Shown here piece after piece: positions 8,265 through 15,370 of a stretch of 25,357 bases of DNA. The stretch is taken from positions 1 through 25,357 of the forward strand of contig SKTQ01000134.1 of assembly GCA_007122505.1 (NCBI GenBank), given 5' to 3'. The DNA comes from Bacteroidales bacterium (GTDB lineage Bacteria; Bacteroidota; Bacteroidia; Bacteroidales; UBA7960). Both the position numbers and the translations under genes were made by a program. Numbering within the stretch: the first letter of the stretch is position 1; each line of letters opens with the position of its first letter. The notes under the pieces are model-generated. The model worked only from the letters and a program-made list of their open reading frames with translations, did not search any database and was not told where the DNA came from.

Positions 8265-8295
8265 CAAAGATAAACTTTTTCTTTGATATCAGAAA
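8265..8295 (-). promoter_or_regulatory. promoter for HU gene
   Basis: The minus strand has a perfect -7 element TATCTTTG at 8272-8265. A TTTC at 8295-8292 acts as the -33 element (one mismatch from TTTG), 19 bases upstream. This predicts a leader of about 50 bases before the HU start codon. Confidence 0.65.
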
Positions 8296-8312
8296 CAAAT
8301 TAATTATTTTTA
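8282..8312 (+). promoter_or_regulatory. candidate promoter for mutY
   Basis: TTTG at 8282-8285 and TATTTTTA at 8305-8312 (one mismatch from TAnnTTTG) are 19 bases apart, the expected spacing. The -33 regions of this and the HU promoter are interleaved. The predicted start of transcription is about 50 bases before the mutY ATG. Confidence 0.5.
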
Positions 8313-8368
8313 CTTCAACCATTTACACTATTTTTCTTTTCTTTGCCAGTGTTCTCCAAAAATTTTAT

Positions 8369-9442
8369 ATGGACATTACAGAACTTCTCCTGAACTGGTA
8401 TTCCGAAAACAAAAGATTACTGCCCTGGCGTGAATCGGATAATCCCTACCATATCTGGATCTCGGAAATTATTCTTCAACAAACCCGCGTGGAACAAGGC
8501 TTGGCCTATTATCACCGCTTTGTTGACGCTTTCCCGGATGTGTTCGCACTTGCCGCCGCTCCCGCGGAAAAAGTACTGAGGCTATGGCAGGGTCTCGGAT
8601 ATTACTCGCGGGCAAGAAACCTCCATCAGGCAGCAAATCAAATTGTTTCCGATCACAATGGCAAACTGCCTGACAACTATAAAGACTGGATCAATATTAA
8701 AGGTGTAGGGTCATATACTGCAGCAGCCATTGCCTCAATTTGTTTCAATGAACCCATTCCCGCACTGGATGGCAACGTAATGCGCATATTAACCCGGTTG
8801 TTTGCCGTTGACCAGCCCGTAAATAAATCCGCAACCAAAAAATTATTATATGACCTGACCATGGAGATTATCCCCCAGGACAAACCTGGAGATTTTAACC
8901 AGGCAATGATGGACTTTGGCTCCATGGTCTGTAAGCCTGCCCGACCCCTGTGTGCATCCTGTGTGCTAAGTCATACCTGCCACGCTTTCCAGTCAGATAC
9001 CGTATACAAATATCCCCGGAAAGAGCCTAAAAAACCCGTCCGTGAACGTTTCTTTCATTACTTTTTCTTTTTCTACCCTGCCCGGGACAACGAAATGCGC
9101 TTTTTTGTCCAAAAACGAACCGGTAACGATATATGGAAAAATATGTACGAACTGCCACTCCTGGAAACAAAAGAGCCAATAAACAGAGAAAACCTGTTGA
9201 ATGACCCATGGTGGAAGGCAAACAGGATTGACAGCACAAATTTGCTCCTGAACGGGCAGGTGTTGGAAATGAAACACCTGCTGACACATCAGCGCATTTT
9301 TGCCTCTTTTTACCAAATTAGGGTGGATGGTGTCACCAAAAACCGGTTGGCGAAACAACACCTTTCCGTTAACCTACATGAATTTGAAACTCTTGCAAAA
9401 CCGGCTCTAATAGAGCGTTACATTAAACAAATGAACGTCTGA
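8369..9442 (+). CDS. mutY: adenine DNA glycosylase MutY
   Basis: Removes adenine mispaired with 8-oxoguanine, preventing G:C to T:A mutations. I start it at ATG 8369, which gives a 357-residue protein with the usual N-terminus; the frame stays open upstream but those residues are not MutY-like. The catalytic glutamate lies in WISEIILQQTRV (Glu33) and the helix-hairpin-helix is KGVGSYTAAA (residues 111-120) with the essential aspartate in ALDGNV (Asp134). The four-cysteine iron-sulfur cluster has C-x6-C-x2-C-x5-C spacing (Cys188, 195, 198 and 204). A C-terminal NUDIX-like domain, which recognises 8-oxoG, occupies about residues 225-350. It is followed by ssb, an association common in the phylum. 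Confidence 0.96.
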   Translation: MDITELLLNWYSENKRLLPWRESDNPYHIWISEIILQQTRVEQGLAYYHRFVDAFPDVFALAAAPAEKVLRLWQGLGYYSRARNLHQAANQIVSDHNGKLPDNYKDWINIKGVGSYTAAAIASICFNEPIPALDGNVMRILTRLFAVDQPVNKSATKKLLYDLTMEIIPQDKPGDFNQAMMDFGSMVCKPARPLCASCVLSHTCHAFQSDTVYKYPRKEPKKPVRERFFHYFFFFYPARDNEMRFFVQKRTGNDIWKNMYELPLLETKEPINRENLLNDPWWKANRIDSTNLLLNGQVLEMKHLLTHQRIFASFYQIRVDGVTKNRLAKQHLSVNLHEFETLAKPALIERYIKQMNV

Positions 9443-9470
9443 TCCACTTTTATCCGGATGCACCTCCATA

Positions 9471-9502
9471 TTTGCAATAACGCACAGGAATGCGTAACTT
9501 TG
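9471..9502 (+). promoter_or_regulatory. strong promoter for ssb
   Basis: TTTG at 9471-9474 and a perfect TAACTTTG at 9495-9502 are separated by 20 bases, the consensus Bacteroidota vegetative promoter. It would give ssb its own transcript with a leader of about 125 bases, even though mutY lies just upstream. Confidence 0.7.
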
Positions 9503-9572
9503 ATTTTTTCTCCGAAAAATGCCGCTTAAAGCCCCCAAAATACATTTCGAAGAAAAATATTTTTATTATAAC

Positions 9573-9615
9573 AAAAAAACAATTAATTTAGCCTCGAATT
9601 AATTAATTTGTTTTT
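9573..9615. repeat. AT-only imperfect inverted repeat before ssb
   Basis: An A-rich arm at 9573-9588, ending in CAATTAATT, is mirrored by AATTAATTTGTTTTT at 9601-9615, with one offset base and a 12-base loop. It lies in the ssb leader, 18 bases before the start codon. It could be a weak AT-rich hairpin or just the AT-rich start region typical here. Confidence 0.4.
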
Positions 9616-9633
9616 AACTTAAAAGAGACAACA

Positions 9634-10068
9634 ATGGCAGGAGTAAACAAAGTAATTCTTTTGGGTAACCTTGGTATGGACCCTGAAGTGATGACCCTGG
9701 AAAGTGGGGTAAAAATGGCCCGGCTGAGGATTGCAACCAATGAATACTACAAGGGTCAGGATGGAGAAAACATGGAAAAAACCGAATGGCACACTGTAGT
9801 ATTGTGGCGAAATCGTGCGGAGCTCGCCGAAAAATACCTCAATAAAGGAAGGCAGGTGTACATTGAAGGCAGACTCAGAACCAGGCAATGGCAGGATAAA
9901 GATGGTAACCAACGGTATACCACAGAAATTGTGGGGGATGTGATCAACTTTATCGGAGGCCGGCCCGGTCAGGACCAACCCGGCAAACAAGCTACCCAAC
10001 AAACCCCGCAGTCAGCACCCCCGGTACCCGACGCGCCTCCGGACGAAAGTGATGACCTTCCATTCTGA
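9634..10068 (+). CDS. ssb: single-stranded DNA-binding protein
   Basis: Tetrameric SSB coats single-stranded DNA in replication and repair and recruits partner proteins through its tail. The 144-residue product has the OB fold at about residues 1-108 (N-terminal NKVILLGNLGMDPEV, then WHTVVLWRNRAELAEKYLNKG and VYIEGRLRTRQW). A Q/P-rich linker and the terminal DDLPF protein-docking tip follow. It ends facing lpxK across a 293-bp spacer. The gldE/gldD genes that I recall following ssb in gliding relatives are absent at this position. Confidence 0.97.
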   Translation: MAGVNKVILLGNLGMDPEVMTLESGVKMARLRIATNEYYKGQDGENMEKTEWHTVVLWRNRAELAEKYLNKGRQVYIEGRLRTRQWQDKDGNQRYTTEIVGDVINFIGGRPGQDQPGKQATQQTPQSAPPVPDAPPDESDDLPF

Positions 10069-10165
10069 TGGGTGATAGCCTGTTCTAATGTCAAAAAGAA
10101 AGCCCGTCAGATGGTAATAGCCTGATGATATCAACCCAGATGAAATCTGCAAGTTAAGACCCGAC

Positions 10166-10185
10166 AACCCGGATGCCGGTTTTTT
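10166..10185 (+). terminator. candidate ssb terminator
   Basis: AACCCGG at 10166-10172 and CCGGTT at 10176-10181 form a 6-bp stem with one bulged C and an ATG loop. The stem runs into six T residues at 10180-10185. It lies about 100 bases past the ssb stop codon. Confidence 0.5.
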
Positions 10186-10277
10186 ATGCGACAATGACAA
10201 TCCCATGCCCCGGTATGGTATTTTGAAAGTTGCAATCGAAAAACCGGCCAGGAGGTTCCCGGACAACAACTTTACTG

Positions 10278-10317
10278 CATACAGGCGGGAAACAATGGCG
10301 TCAATCCTGCCTGTATG
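10278..10317. terminator. 13-bp inverted repeat between ssb and lpxK
   Basis: CATACAGGCGGGA at 10278-10290 pairs with TCCTGCCTGTATG at 10305-10317: 12 standard pairs plus one G-U, with a 14-base loop. It is 45 bases past the lpxK stop on the minus strand. T residues flank it only briefly, so it may end either transcript or be a structured RNA end. No coding sequence is credible in the remaining 10069-10361 spacer. Confidence 0.5.
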
Positions 10318-10361
10318 TTTCAACCAAGCATGATGCAATCAAAAACGGTTTAGCCGAAGTT

Positions 10362-11417
10362 TTACCCGTAGCGTGAAAGAAAGTTTGACAATAAATTGTT
10401 GAACCTCAATTTGTCGTCTTCATGAAACACCACCTCTATGGGGAGATAATAAACCGGGATGTCTTCGAAAACCTTTAGCAACGCCCCGTCACGTAAACGC
10501 ATAGAATCTTTTTCCGTTGTTACAATTACCTTGCAATGACTGATTGTTTCATTGTATTCCTTCTGCAACTTAAGCAGATTCTTCTCACTAAAGGTATGAT
10601 GATCCGGATATCTGTGGACAATTAGCTCCTGACAAAGTGTTTTTAAATATTCTTCAAGGGATGTGGGGTTGGCAATACCTGTCAGCAAAAAGATGGTTTT
10701 TATTGAGCCGGGTGGTTCAATAGGCGTCTCTTTTGTCAAAGGAAGCATCTTTTTATAACTCAAACGGGAAAAGAAAACATCTTTTGAATGATAACGCCCG
10801 ATTCTTTTTAAAAAATACCGGCGGTCCAAAGGAGAAAAAACCTTTGGGGTTTTGCTGACAATAATCGCATCAGCCCTTGCTGCCCCTTTCTTTGGTTCCC
10901 GCAAATTGCCAACAGGCAATAGAAAATTTCTAAAAAAAGGAGTGTAATAACCGGTTAGTAATAAATTTAAACCCGGTGTAACATATCTGTGCTGAAAAGC
11001 ATCATCAAGCAACAATAAATCAATATCCGGGAATTCATGCAAAAGAGCCCGGATTCCACGGCGCCGGTTTTCATGAACGGCAACATGCACCTCCGGAAGC
11101 TTGCTTTTAATCTGCAAAGGCTCATCCCCCACATCCTCTGCCGAAGAATCTTGCCTTACAACTATATAACCCCTTGTTTTTCTCTTGTAACCCCTGCTCA
11201 GAACAGCAATTGTATAACGATCTTTAAGAATACCTGCCAGATACTCCACATGTGGCGTTTTACCCGTCCCTCCCACACTGAGATTACCCACAGAAATGAC
11301 CGGAATACGGAAAGACTCCGAGGGTAATATACCATAATCAAATAACAAATTGCGCACCCACGCAATAAAACCGTATAAAATGGCAAAAGGTAATAAGATG
11401 ATGCGTAGCCAACTCAT
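10362..11417 (-). CDS. lpxK: tetraacyldisaccharide 4'-kinase
   Basis: Phosphorylates the 4' position of the lipid A disaccharide precursor at the inner face of the cytoplasmic membrane, a late step of lipid A synthesis. The 351-residue product has an N-terminal membrane-associating helix (residues 1-25) and the P-loop GNLSVGGTGKTP at 44-55. It also has a DDAFQH motif at 138-143, the counterpart of the DDGxQH motif of proteobacterial LpxK. The rest fits the family. It converges on ssb and diverges from the nif3-like gene. A perfect -7-type element ends only 4 bases before its ATG, so its mRNA could have almost no leader. Confidence 0.95.
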   Translation of the reverse strand: MSWLRIILLPFAILYGFIAWVRNLLFDYGILPSESFRIPVISVGNLSVGGTGKTPHVEYLAGILKDRYTIAVLSRGYKRKTRGYIVVRQDSSAEDVGDEPLQIKSKLPEVHVAVHENRRRGIRALLHEFPDIDLLLLDDAFQHRYVTPGLNLLLTGYYTPFFRNFLLPVGNLREPKKGAARADAIIVSKTPKVFSPLDRRYFLKRIGRYHSKDVFFSRLSYKKMLPLTKETPIEPPGSIKTIFLLTGIANPTSLEEYLKTLCQELIVHRYPDHHTFSEKNLLKLQKEYNETISHCKVIVTTEKDSMRLRDGALLKVFEDIPVYYLPIEVVFHEDDKLRFNNLLSNFLSRYG

Positions 11418-11797
11418 ACCCCAAAGGTAAATATTTTAATTTTTCTGTTGCTGATTGGAATTACGGCTGGCCAAGTTATCAAAACCGATAAACAAGAATC
11501 AGCATCATGAATAACCCCTTGCTGGCCGACCATCAACAATTAAAAACAGGCTGAAAAAAGCATGTCCTGCCATCAATGAGTAAGCAAGAAAAACACTCAA
11601 TGCTTTTGTCAAAGTTCAGGTTCATATCTGAATATGAGAATTGGGAATAATGATGTACATTTGGAAATCATTTGAGGTTAAAAACAAAAGAGTCGTTCCG
11701 GAGTATTGCTTATTCTAAACCGTGCAAGGTTTGCATAATAAACACGTATGATCAAAACCGAATACGATTTCATTGTACATCAAAAAAAACACCCAAC
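11418..11797. other. 380-bp AT-rich divergent spacer with hairpins
   Basis: No convincing coding sequence is present: the nif3 frame is open back to 11672, but those residues do not resemble the family. Inverted repeats include AAAAGCAT at 11556-11563 with ATGCTTTT at 11600-11607, enclosing TGAGT and ACTCA, and TCATAT at 11622-11627 with ATATGA at 11632-11637. A TACCTTTG element reads toward lpxK at 11429-11422. I found no full promoter for the nif3-like gene. Confidence 0.6.
11422..11429 (-). promoter_or_regulatory. candidate -7 element for lpxK
   Basis: The minus strand reads TACCTTTG, a perfect TAnnTTTG match, only 4 bases before the lpxK ATG. No TTTG is seen 19-21 bases upstream, so it may be coincidental. 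If it works, the lpxK mRNA is leaderless or nearly so. Confidence 0.35.
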
Positions 11798-12892
11798 ATG
11801 CTATTACAGGATTTTGTTAAAGCGCTTGACTCAGAAGCTTCATTTACATTGCAGGAAGGCTATGATAATTCAGGGATACAGATTGGCAATCCTTTTCAGG
11901 AAGTAAAAAAAGCCCTGGTTTGTCTCGACGTAACCATGGAGGTAGTCAAAGAAGCCCAAAAAAAAGAATGTGACCTTATCTTGTCACATCACCCGCTTAT
12001 TTTCCAGGGACTGAAACGCCTTTCCGGGGAAACTCCTGCTGAAGCAGTAGTGATTGACGCCATTCGCAGCAATATAGCCATAGTGGCCATCCACACCAAT
12101 CTCGACAAAGTTATCAACGGGGTGAATCATACCCTTGGAAAAGAACTCGGCCTGGAGAACCTGCAGATTTTGCGACCGGAAACGGGTTTGTTGCGAAAAC
12201 TGGCCACATTTGTCCCTTTGTCGCATGCTGAAAAAGTACGAGCCGCAGTTTTTGCGGCAGGAGCAGGACATATAGGGGATTACGATTGCTGCAGCTTCAA
12301 CCTGGAAGGCAAGGGCTCTTTCCGTGCCGGTGAAAATACCAATCCATTTGTTGGAAATACAAAGGAGTTGCATTATGAAGAGGAGGTGCGCATAGAAACG
12401 ATATTCCCTGTCTATAAACAATCAGAAGTTCTCGCAGCATTGCTTCAAAGCCACCCATACGAAGAGGTGGCTTATGACGTTTATCCGTTAGATAACCGGC
12501 TTAACAAAGTTGGCTCAGGAATGATTGGAGACTTGCCTGAGCCTGTTTCGGCAATGAACTTTTTAGACATGGTGAAAAACAGCCTGAAAACACCTTTTGT
12601 CAAACACACGGCTCCCCATCGGCGCAACATTCAGCGCGTCGCTCTTTGTGGTGGCTCCGGTTCTTTTTTAATCAGTAACGCCATAAATTCCGGTGCAGAT
12701 GCCTTTGTTACCGGCGATGTCAAATATCATCAATTTTTTGATGCAATGAACAAGATCTTACTCGTTGATGCCGGACATTATGAAACAGAGCAGTTTACCA
12801 CAAATCTCATATGTGATATTGTTAAGAAAAAAATAATTAACTTTGCGGTCCTGATTTCTGAAGCAAATACGAATCCGGTGCACTATCGATAA
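11798..12892 (+). CDS. Nif3-like dinuclear metal centre protein
   Basis: Member of the Nif3/DUF34 family, a conserved hexameric cytoplasmic protein with a two-metal site. A GTP cyclohydrolase I type 2 role is often annotated, but its physiological reaction is not settled. I start it at ATG 11798, giving 364 residues, the length of the long form that has an inserted PII-like middle domain. Metal-binding motifs are SHHPLIFQG (His64, His65), HTNLD (His99, Asp103) and the C-terminal GDVKYHQF and DAGHYETE. It is 36 bases from the zinc-ribbon gene; this pair is a common adjacency in bacteria, which suggests a shared role. Confidence 0.93.
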   Translation: MLLQDFVKALDSEASFTLQEGYDNSGIQIGNPFQEVKKALVCLDVTMEVVKEAQKKECDLILSHHPLIFQGLKRLSGETPAEAVVIDAIRSNIAIVAIHTNLDKVINGVNHTLGKELGLENLQILRPETGLLRKLATFVPLSHAEKVRAAVFAAGAGHIGDYDCCSFNLEGKGSFRAGENTNPFVGNTKELHYEEEVRIETIFPVYKQSEVLAALLQSHPYEEVAYDVYPLDNRLNKVGSGMIGDLPEPVSAMNFLDMVKNSLKTPFVKHTAPHRRNIQRVALCGGSGSFLISNAINSGADAFVTGDVKYHQFFDAMNKILLVDAGHYETEQFTTNLICDIVKKKIINFAVLISEANTNPVHYR

Positions 12893-12928
12893 ATTACAGA
12901 TAATCAACACCTAACACATCTTTTTCAC

Positions 12929-13789
12929 ATGGCCAAAAAAAAACCAAATACCAAGTCTGCAAAAGAACCTGAAAAAATGATTAACCCCAGTACGGGTACT
13001 GAAGGCTCTCCGGTGAGCATTCCGGAAACTGCCACCGAAGAAAGCCTGGAGAAAACAGTCAAAAAAAAGCTTGTTGCCCTGTATCGACTGCAAACTATAG
13101 ATTTTAACATCGACAAACTCCGAAGTGTCAGAGGCGAACTTCCGTTGGAGGTGCAAGACCTGGAAGACGAGATTGCAGGCCTTGAAACAAGAGTTGAAAA
13201 ATTCAATAACGAAATCAAAGACCTCCAGACAGAGATCTCAAACAAAAAAATTGCGGCACAGGAAAGCCTTGAGCTAATCAAAAAATATGAGGCTCAGCAA
13301 ATGAATGTTCGCAATAACCGTGAATACGATTCTCTTTCTAAAGAAATAGAATATCAAACACTTGAAGCTCAGCTGGCAGAAAAGAAAATGAAGGAGTTTG
13401 CCCTTGAGGTTGAAGGGAAAAATGACTTGGTTAAACAAGTAGAAGAAGAGCTTGCTGAAAGAAAACAGGATCTTGAAGCTAAAAAGGCAGAGCTTAATGA
13501 TATCGTTGCCGAAACGGAAAAAGACGAAAATGTTCTGCTTGAAAAATCTGAAGAACAGCGTGCAACTCTAGAAGCGCGTCTGCTTAATGCTTACCAGAGA
13601 ATTCGTGAAAACGCCAGAAATGGTTTGGCTGTCGTACCTGTTGAAAGAGATGCCTGTGGTGGTTGCTTTAACAAAATACCTCCACAGCGTCACCTTGACA
13701 TTCGACTACACAAAAAAATCATTGTATGCGAATATTGCGGTCGCATCCTGGTGGATGATGAAATCGTTAAAATGGTTCAGGAAGACTGA
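12929..13789 (+). CDS. coiled-coil zinc-ribbon protein (COG1579/CdsZ type)
   Basis: A 286-residue protein of the COG1579 family. A short charged N-terminal tail (residues 1-45) is followed by a long antiparallel coiled-coil hairpin (about 50-225), rich in Glu, Lys and Leu. A C-terminal zinc ribbon has Cys243, Cys246, Cys267 and Cys270 in CGGC and CEYC. Family members are thought to bind nucleic acid or act as adaptors, but the molecular role is not firmly known. The N-terminal tail has lysine-rich low-complexity sequence. It follows the nif3-like gene as a probable two-gene operon and ends 13 bases from the convergent barrel gene, with no visible terminator. Confidence 0.9.
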   Translation: MAKKKPNTKSAKEPEKMINPSTGTEGSPVSIPETATEESLEKTVKKKLVALYRLQTIDFNIDKLRSVRGELPLEVQDLEDEIAGLETRVEKFNNEIKDLQTEISNKKIAAQESLELIKKYEAQQMNVRNNREYDSLSKEIEYQTLEAQLAEKKMKEFALEVEGKNDLVKQVEEELAERKQDLEAKKAELNDIVAETEKDENVLLEKSEEQRATLEARLLNAYQRIRENARNGLAVVPVERDACGGCFNKIPPQRHLDIRLHKKIIVCEYCGRILVDDEIVKMVQED

Positions 13790-13802
13790 ACTGTATTATG
13801 AT

Positions 13803-15251
13803 TTAGAACCTCCAGCCGATAGATATCCTGAATGTGCTGGCAGAAAAATCTCTCTCCGCCATGGGCAGAGGTCCATCGGTGTCAAGAAAATACAAATAAT
13901 AATCTTCTGAGTAAAAGGTATAAGTGTAGGCAAAATCAAGGAAGTAGCTGCTTTCTCTGATTCCGAATCCTGCAGAAATGACAGATCTTGACGCATCATT
14001 GATCCCTGACTTGTAGGGGTTTGAATAATATCCGTAACCACCACGCAAAACAAGGGGCGACACACGCACTTCACCGCCGACGCGAATATTGTGTTGCTGA
14101 TTAAATGACTCCCTGATAATACGGTTCTCTTCGGAAAAAGAATAGTTTGCACTACGCAAACGAGCAGTGGTATAGTCGGTGTACTCATAATCAATATTGA
14201 TCAGGCCACTTTTGCCAAAAATCAGGCCTAAACTGCCCATTGCCCTGAGGGGGGTATTCAGCTCGTAGTCAAACCTGCCCTCGGGGGAGTTTGCCACCCT
14301 TGAATCATAATCAAGATTCAAATCGGAACGCATGGTCGCACTGTATCTGTCTTTCAAGTCATAAAATGTGGGTGAATGAAATGCACCACCAACACGAACT
14401 ATATCGGTAATTCTGACAATAGCACCAAGCTTGAAATTATATCCGCTTCCTGAGGTTTTTAACCGGTTTGTAAAACTCATGGAGTTAAACACTTCATTAA
14501 GGCCCTGTGTGTCTTTTTCTTCAAAAAAGGTTCTTTCTTCAAAAGAAACAGATGGAAAGCCTACTGTAGCGCCAAGGTAAAGCCGGTCATTATAATTTGC
14601 ACCCATAGAAAGCACGAATTCCCTTATGGATCCTGAAGTGTTACTCTCATGGTACTGGTCGACATTATCAAGCATATCCACAAAGAAACCTTGTTCATCT
14701 TCACCCAGCAACCACGTTTCCCAGGCAAGTTTGGTAGAAAATGGGTCAAGATTATTAACATGTCCTTCACTGATAGCTTGTTGCAGAAGACTGCCCATTT
14801 TGGAGTTGTGTGCATTAAATCCGCGCGCGATCCAACGATCATTGAAGTTGTTGTGACGATTAATCCCAAGCCCCACGTTTACAAATTGCCATCCCCCTTC
14901 TTCAATCTTACTGCCAATCGGAAATGAAAAGACCACGCCAAAGTTATTGAAGTTAAAGTCGTACTTCATATCATCTTCAAAGTTGTCAAAAAAGCGGCTT
15001 TCTACTCTGCTATAGCTCAGTGATGGAGTAATGCTGATTTCGGAGCTTCGATATATGCCAATGCCTGCAGGATTTACACTCAAGGTTGAAAAGTCACCTC
15101 CCAGGGCTCCAAAGCTGCCACCCATGGCCGCAAAACGGGCAGTGCCGCCATACAAAAATTGTGAGTAGCGAAGTGCATCCATCTCATTTTGCGCAAATGC
15201 ACCGGAAAAACAAACAAGAGAGATCATTAATGTTAAAAAATACTTTTTCAT
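13803..15251 (-). CDS. FadL/OmpP1-type outer-membrane barrel protein
   Basis: An outer-membrane beta-barrel of 482 residues related to the FadL/OmpP1/TodX group, which carries hydrophobic molecules across the outer membrane; the substrate is unknown. It has a Sec signal peptide (residues 1-20, ending AFA before Gln21) and the group's N-terminal plug-like GGTARFAAMGGSFGALGGD and SVNPAGIGIYRSSE motifs. Alternating amphipathic strands follow, and the C-terminus ends in aromatic Phe (ISIGWRF), as expected for BAM-assembled barrels. Its start lies 34 bases after a strong hairpin, so its promoter must overlap that hairpin, or transcription must read through from the upstream lipoprotein gene. Confidence 0.88.
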   Translation of the reverse strand: MKKYFLTLMISLVCFSGAFAQNEMDALRYSQFLYGGTARFAAMGGSFGALGGDFSTLSVNPAGIGIYRSSEISITPSLSYSRVESRFFDNFEDDMKYDFNFNNFGVVFSFPIGSKIEEGGWQFVNVGLGINRHNNFNDRWIARGFNAHNSKMGSLLQQAISEGHVNNLDPFSTKLAWETWLLGEDEQGFFVDMLDNVDQYHESNTSGSIREFVLSMGANYNDRLYLGATVGFPSVSFEERTFFEEKDTQGLNEVFNSMSFTNRLKTSGSGYNFKLGAIVRITDIVRVGGAFHSPTFYDLKDRYSATMRSDLNLDYDSRVANSPEGRFDYELNTPLRAMGSLGLIFGKSGLINIDYEYTDYTTARLRSANYSFSEENRIIRESFNQQHNIRVGGEVRVSPLVLRGGYGYYSNPYKSGINDASRSVISAGFGIRESSYFLDFAYTYTFYSEDYYLYFLDTDGPLPMAERDFSASTFRISIGWRF

Positions 15252-15284
15252 GGCGATATTGTTTTCTTGAGATGATTCTAAAAA

Positions 15285-15329
15285 ACCTCCCGGCGAAAAC
15301 CGGTGTGAAAAACTAGTTTGCCGGGAGGT
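15285..15329 (-). terminator. strong hairpin between lipoprotein and barrel genes
   Basis: ACCTCCCGGC at 15285-15294 and GCCGGGAGGT at 15320-15329 are perfect complements, extended to about 13 bp with one G-U pair, with a loop of about 20 bases. On the minus strand the stem is followed by TTTTTT. It is a textbook intrinsic terminator for the lipoprotein gene, but it sits only 34 bases before the start of the barrel gene, so a regulatory role for that gene is possible. Confidence 0.85.
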
Positions 15330-15370
15330 GAAAATTATATATGGGAGGATTTAGTCACTTATCACTGTCT

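Noticed and set aside
10012..10338. 108-codon minus-strand open frame between ssb and lpxK
   Set aside because: It overlaps the ssb tail, includes a hairpin region and resembles no family I know.
12929..13789. Structural or SMC-like protein from the long coiled coil
   Set aside because: There are no ATPase motifs. The C-terminal four-cysteine ribbon and the Nif3 neighbour fit COG1579.
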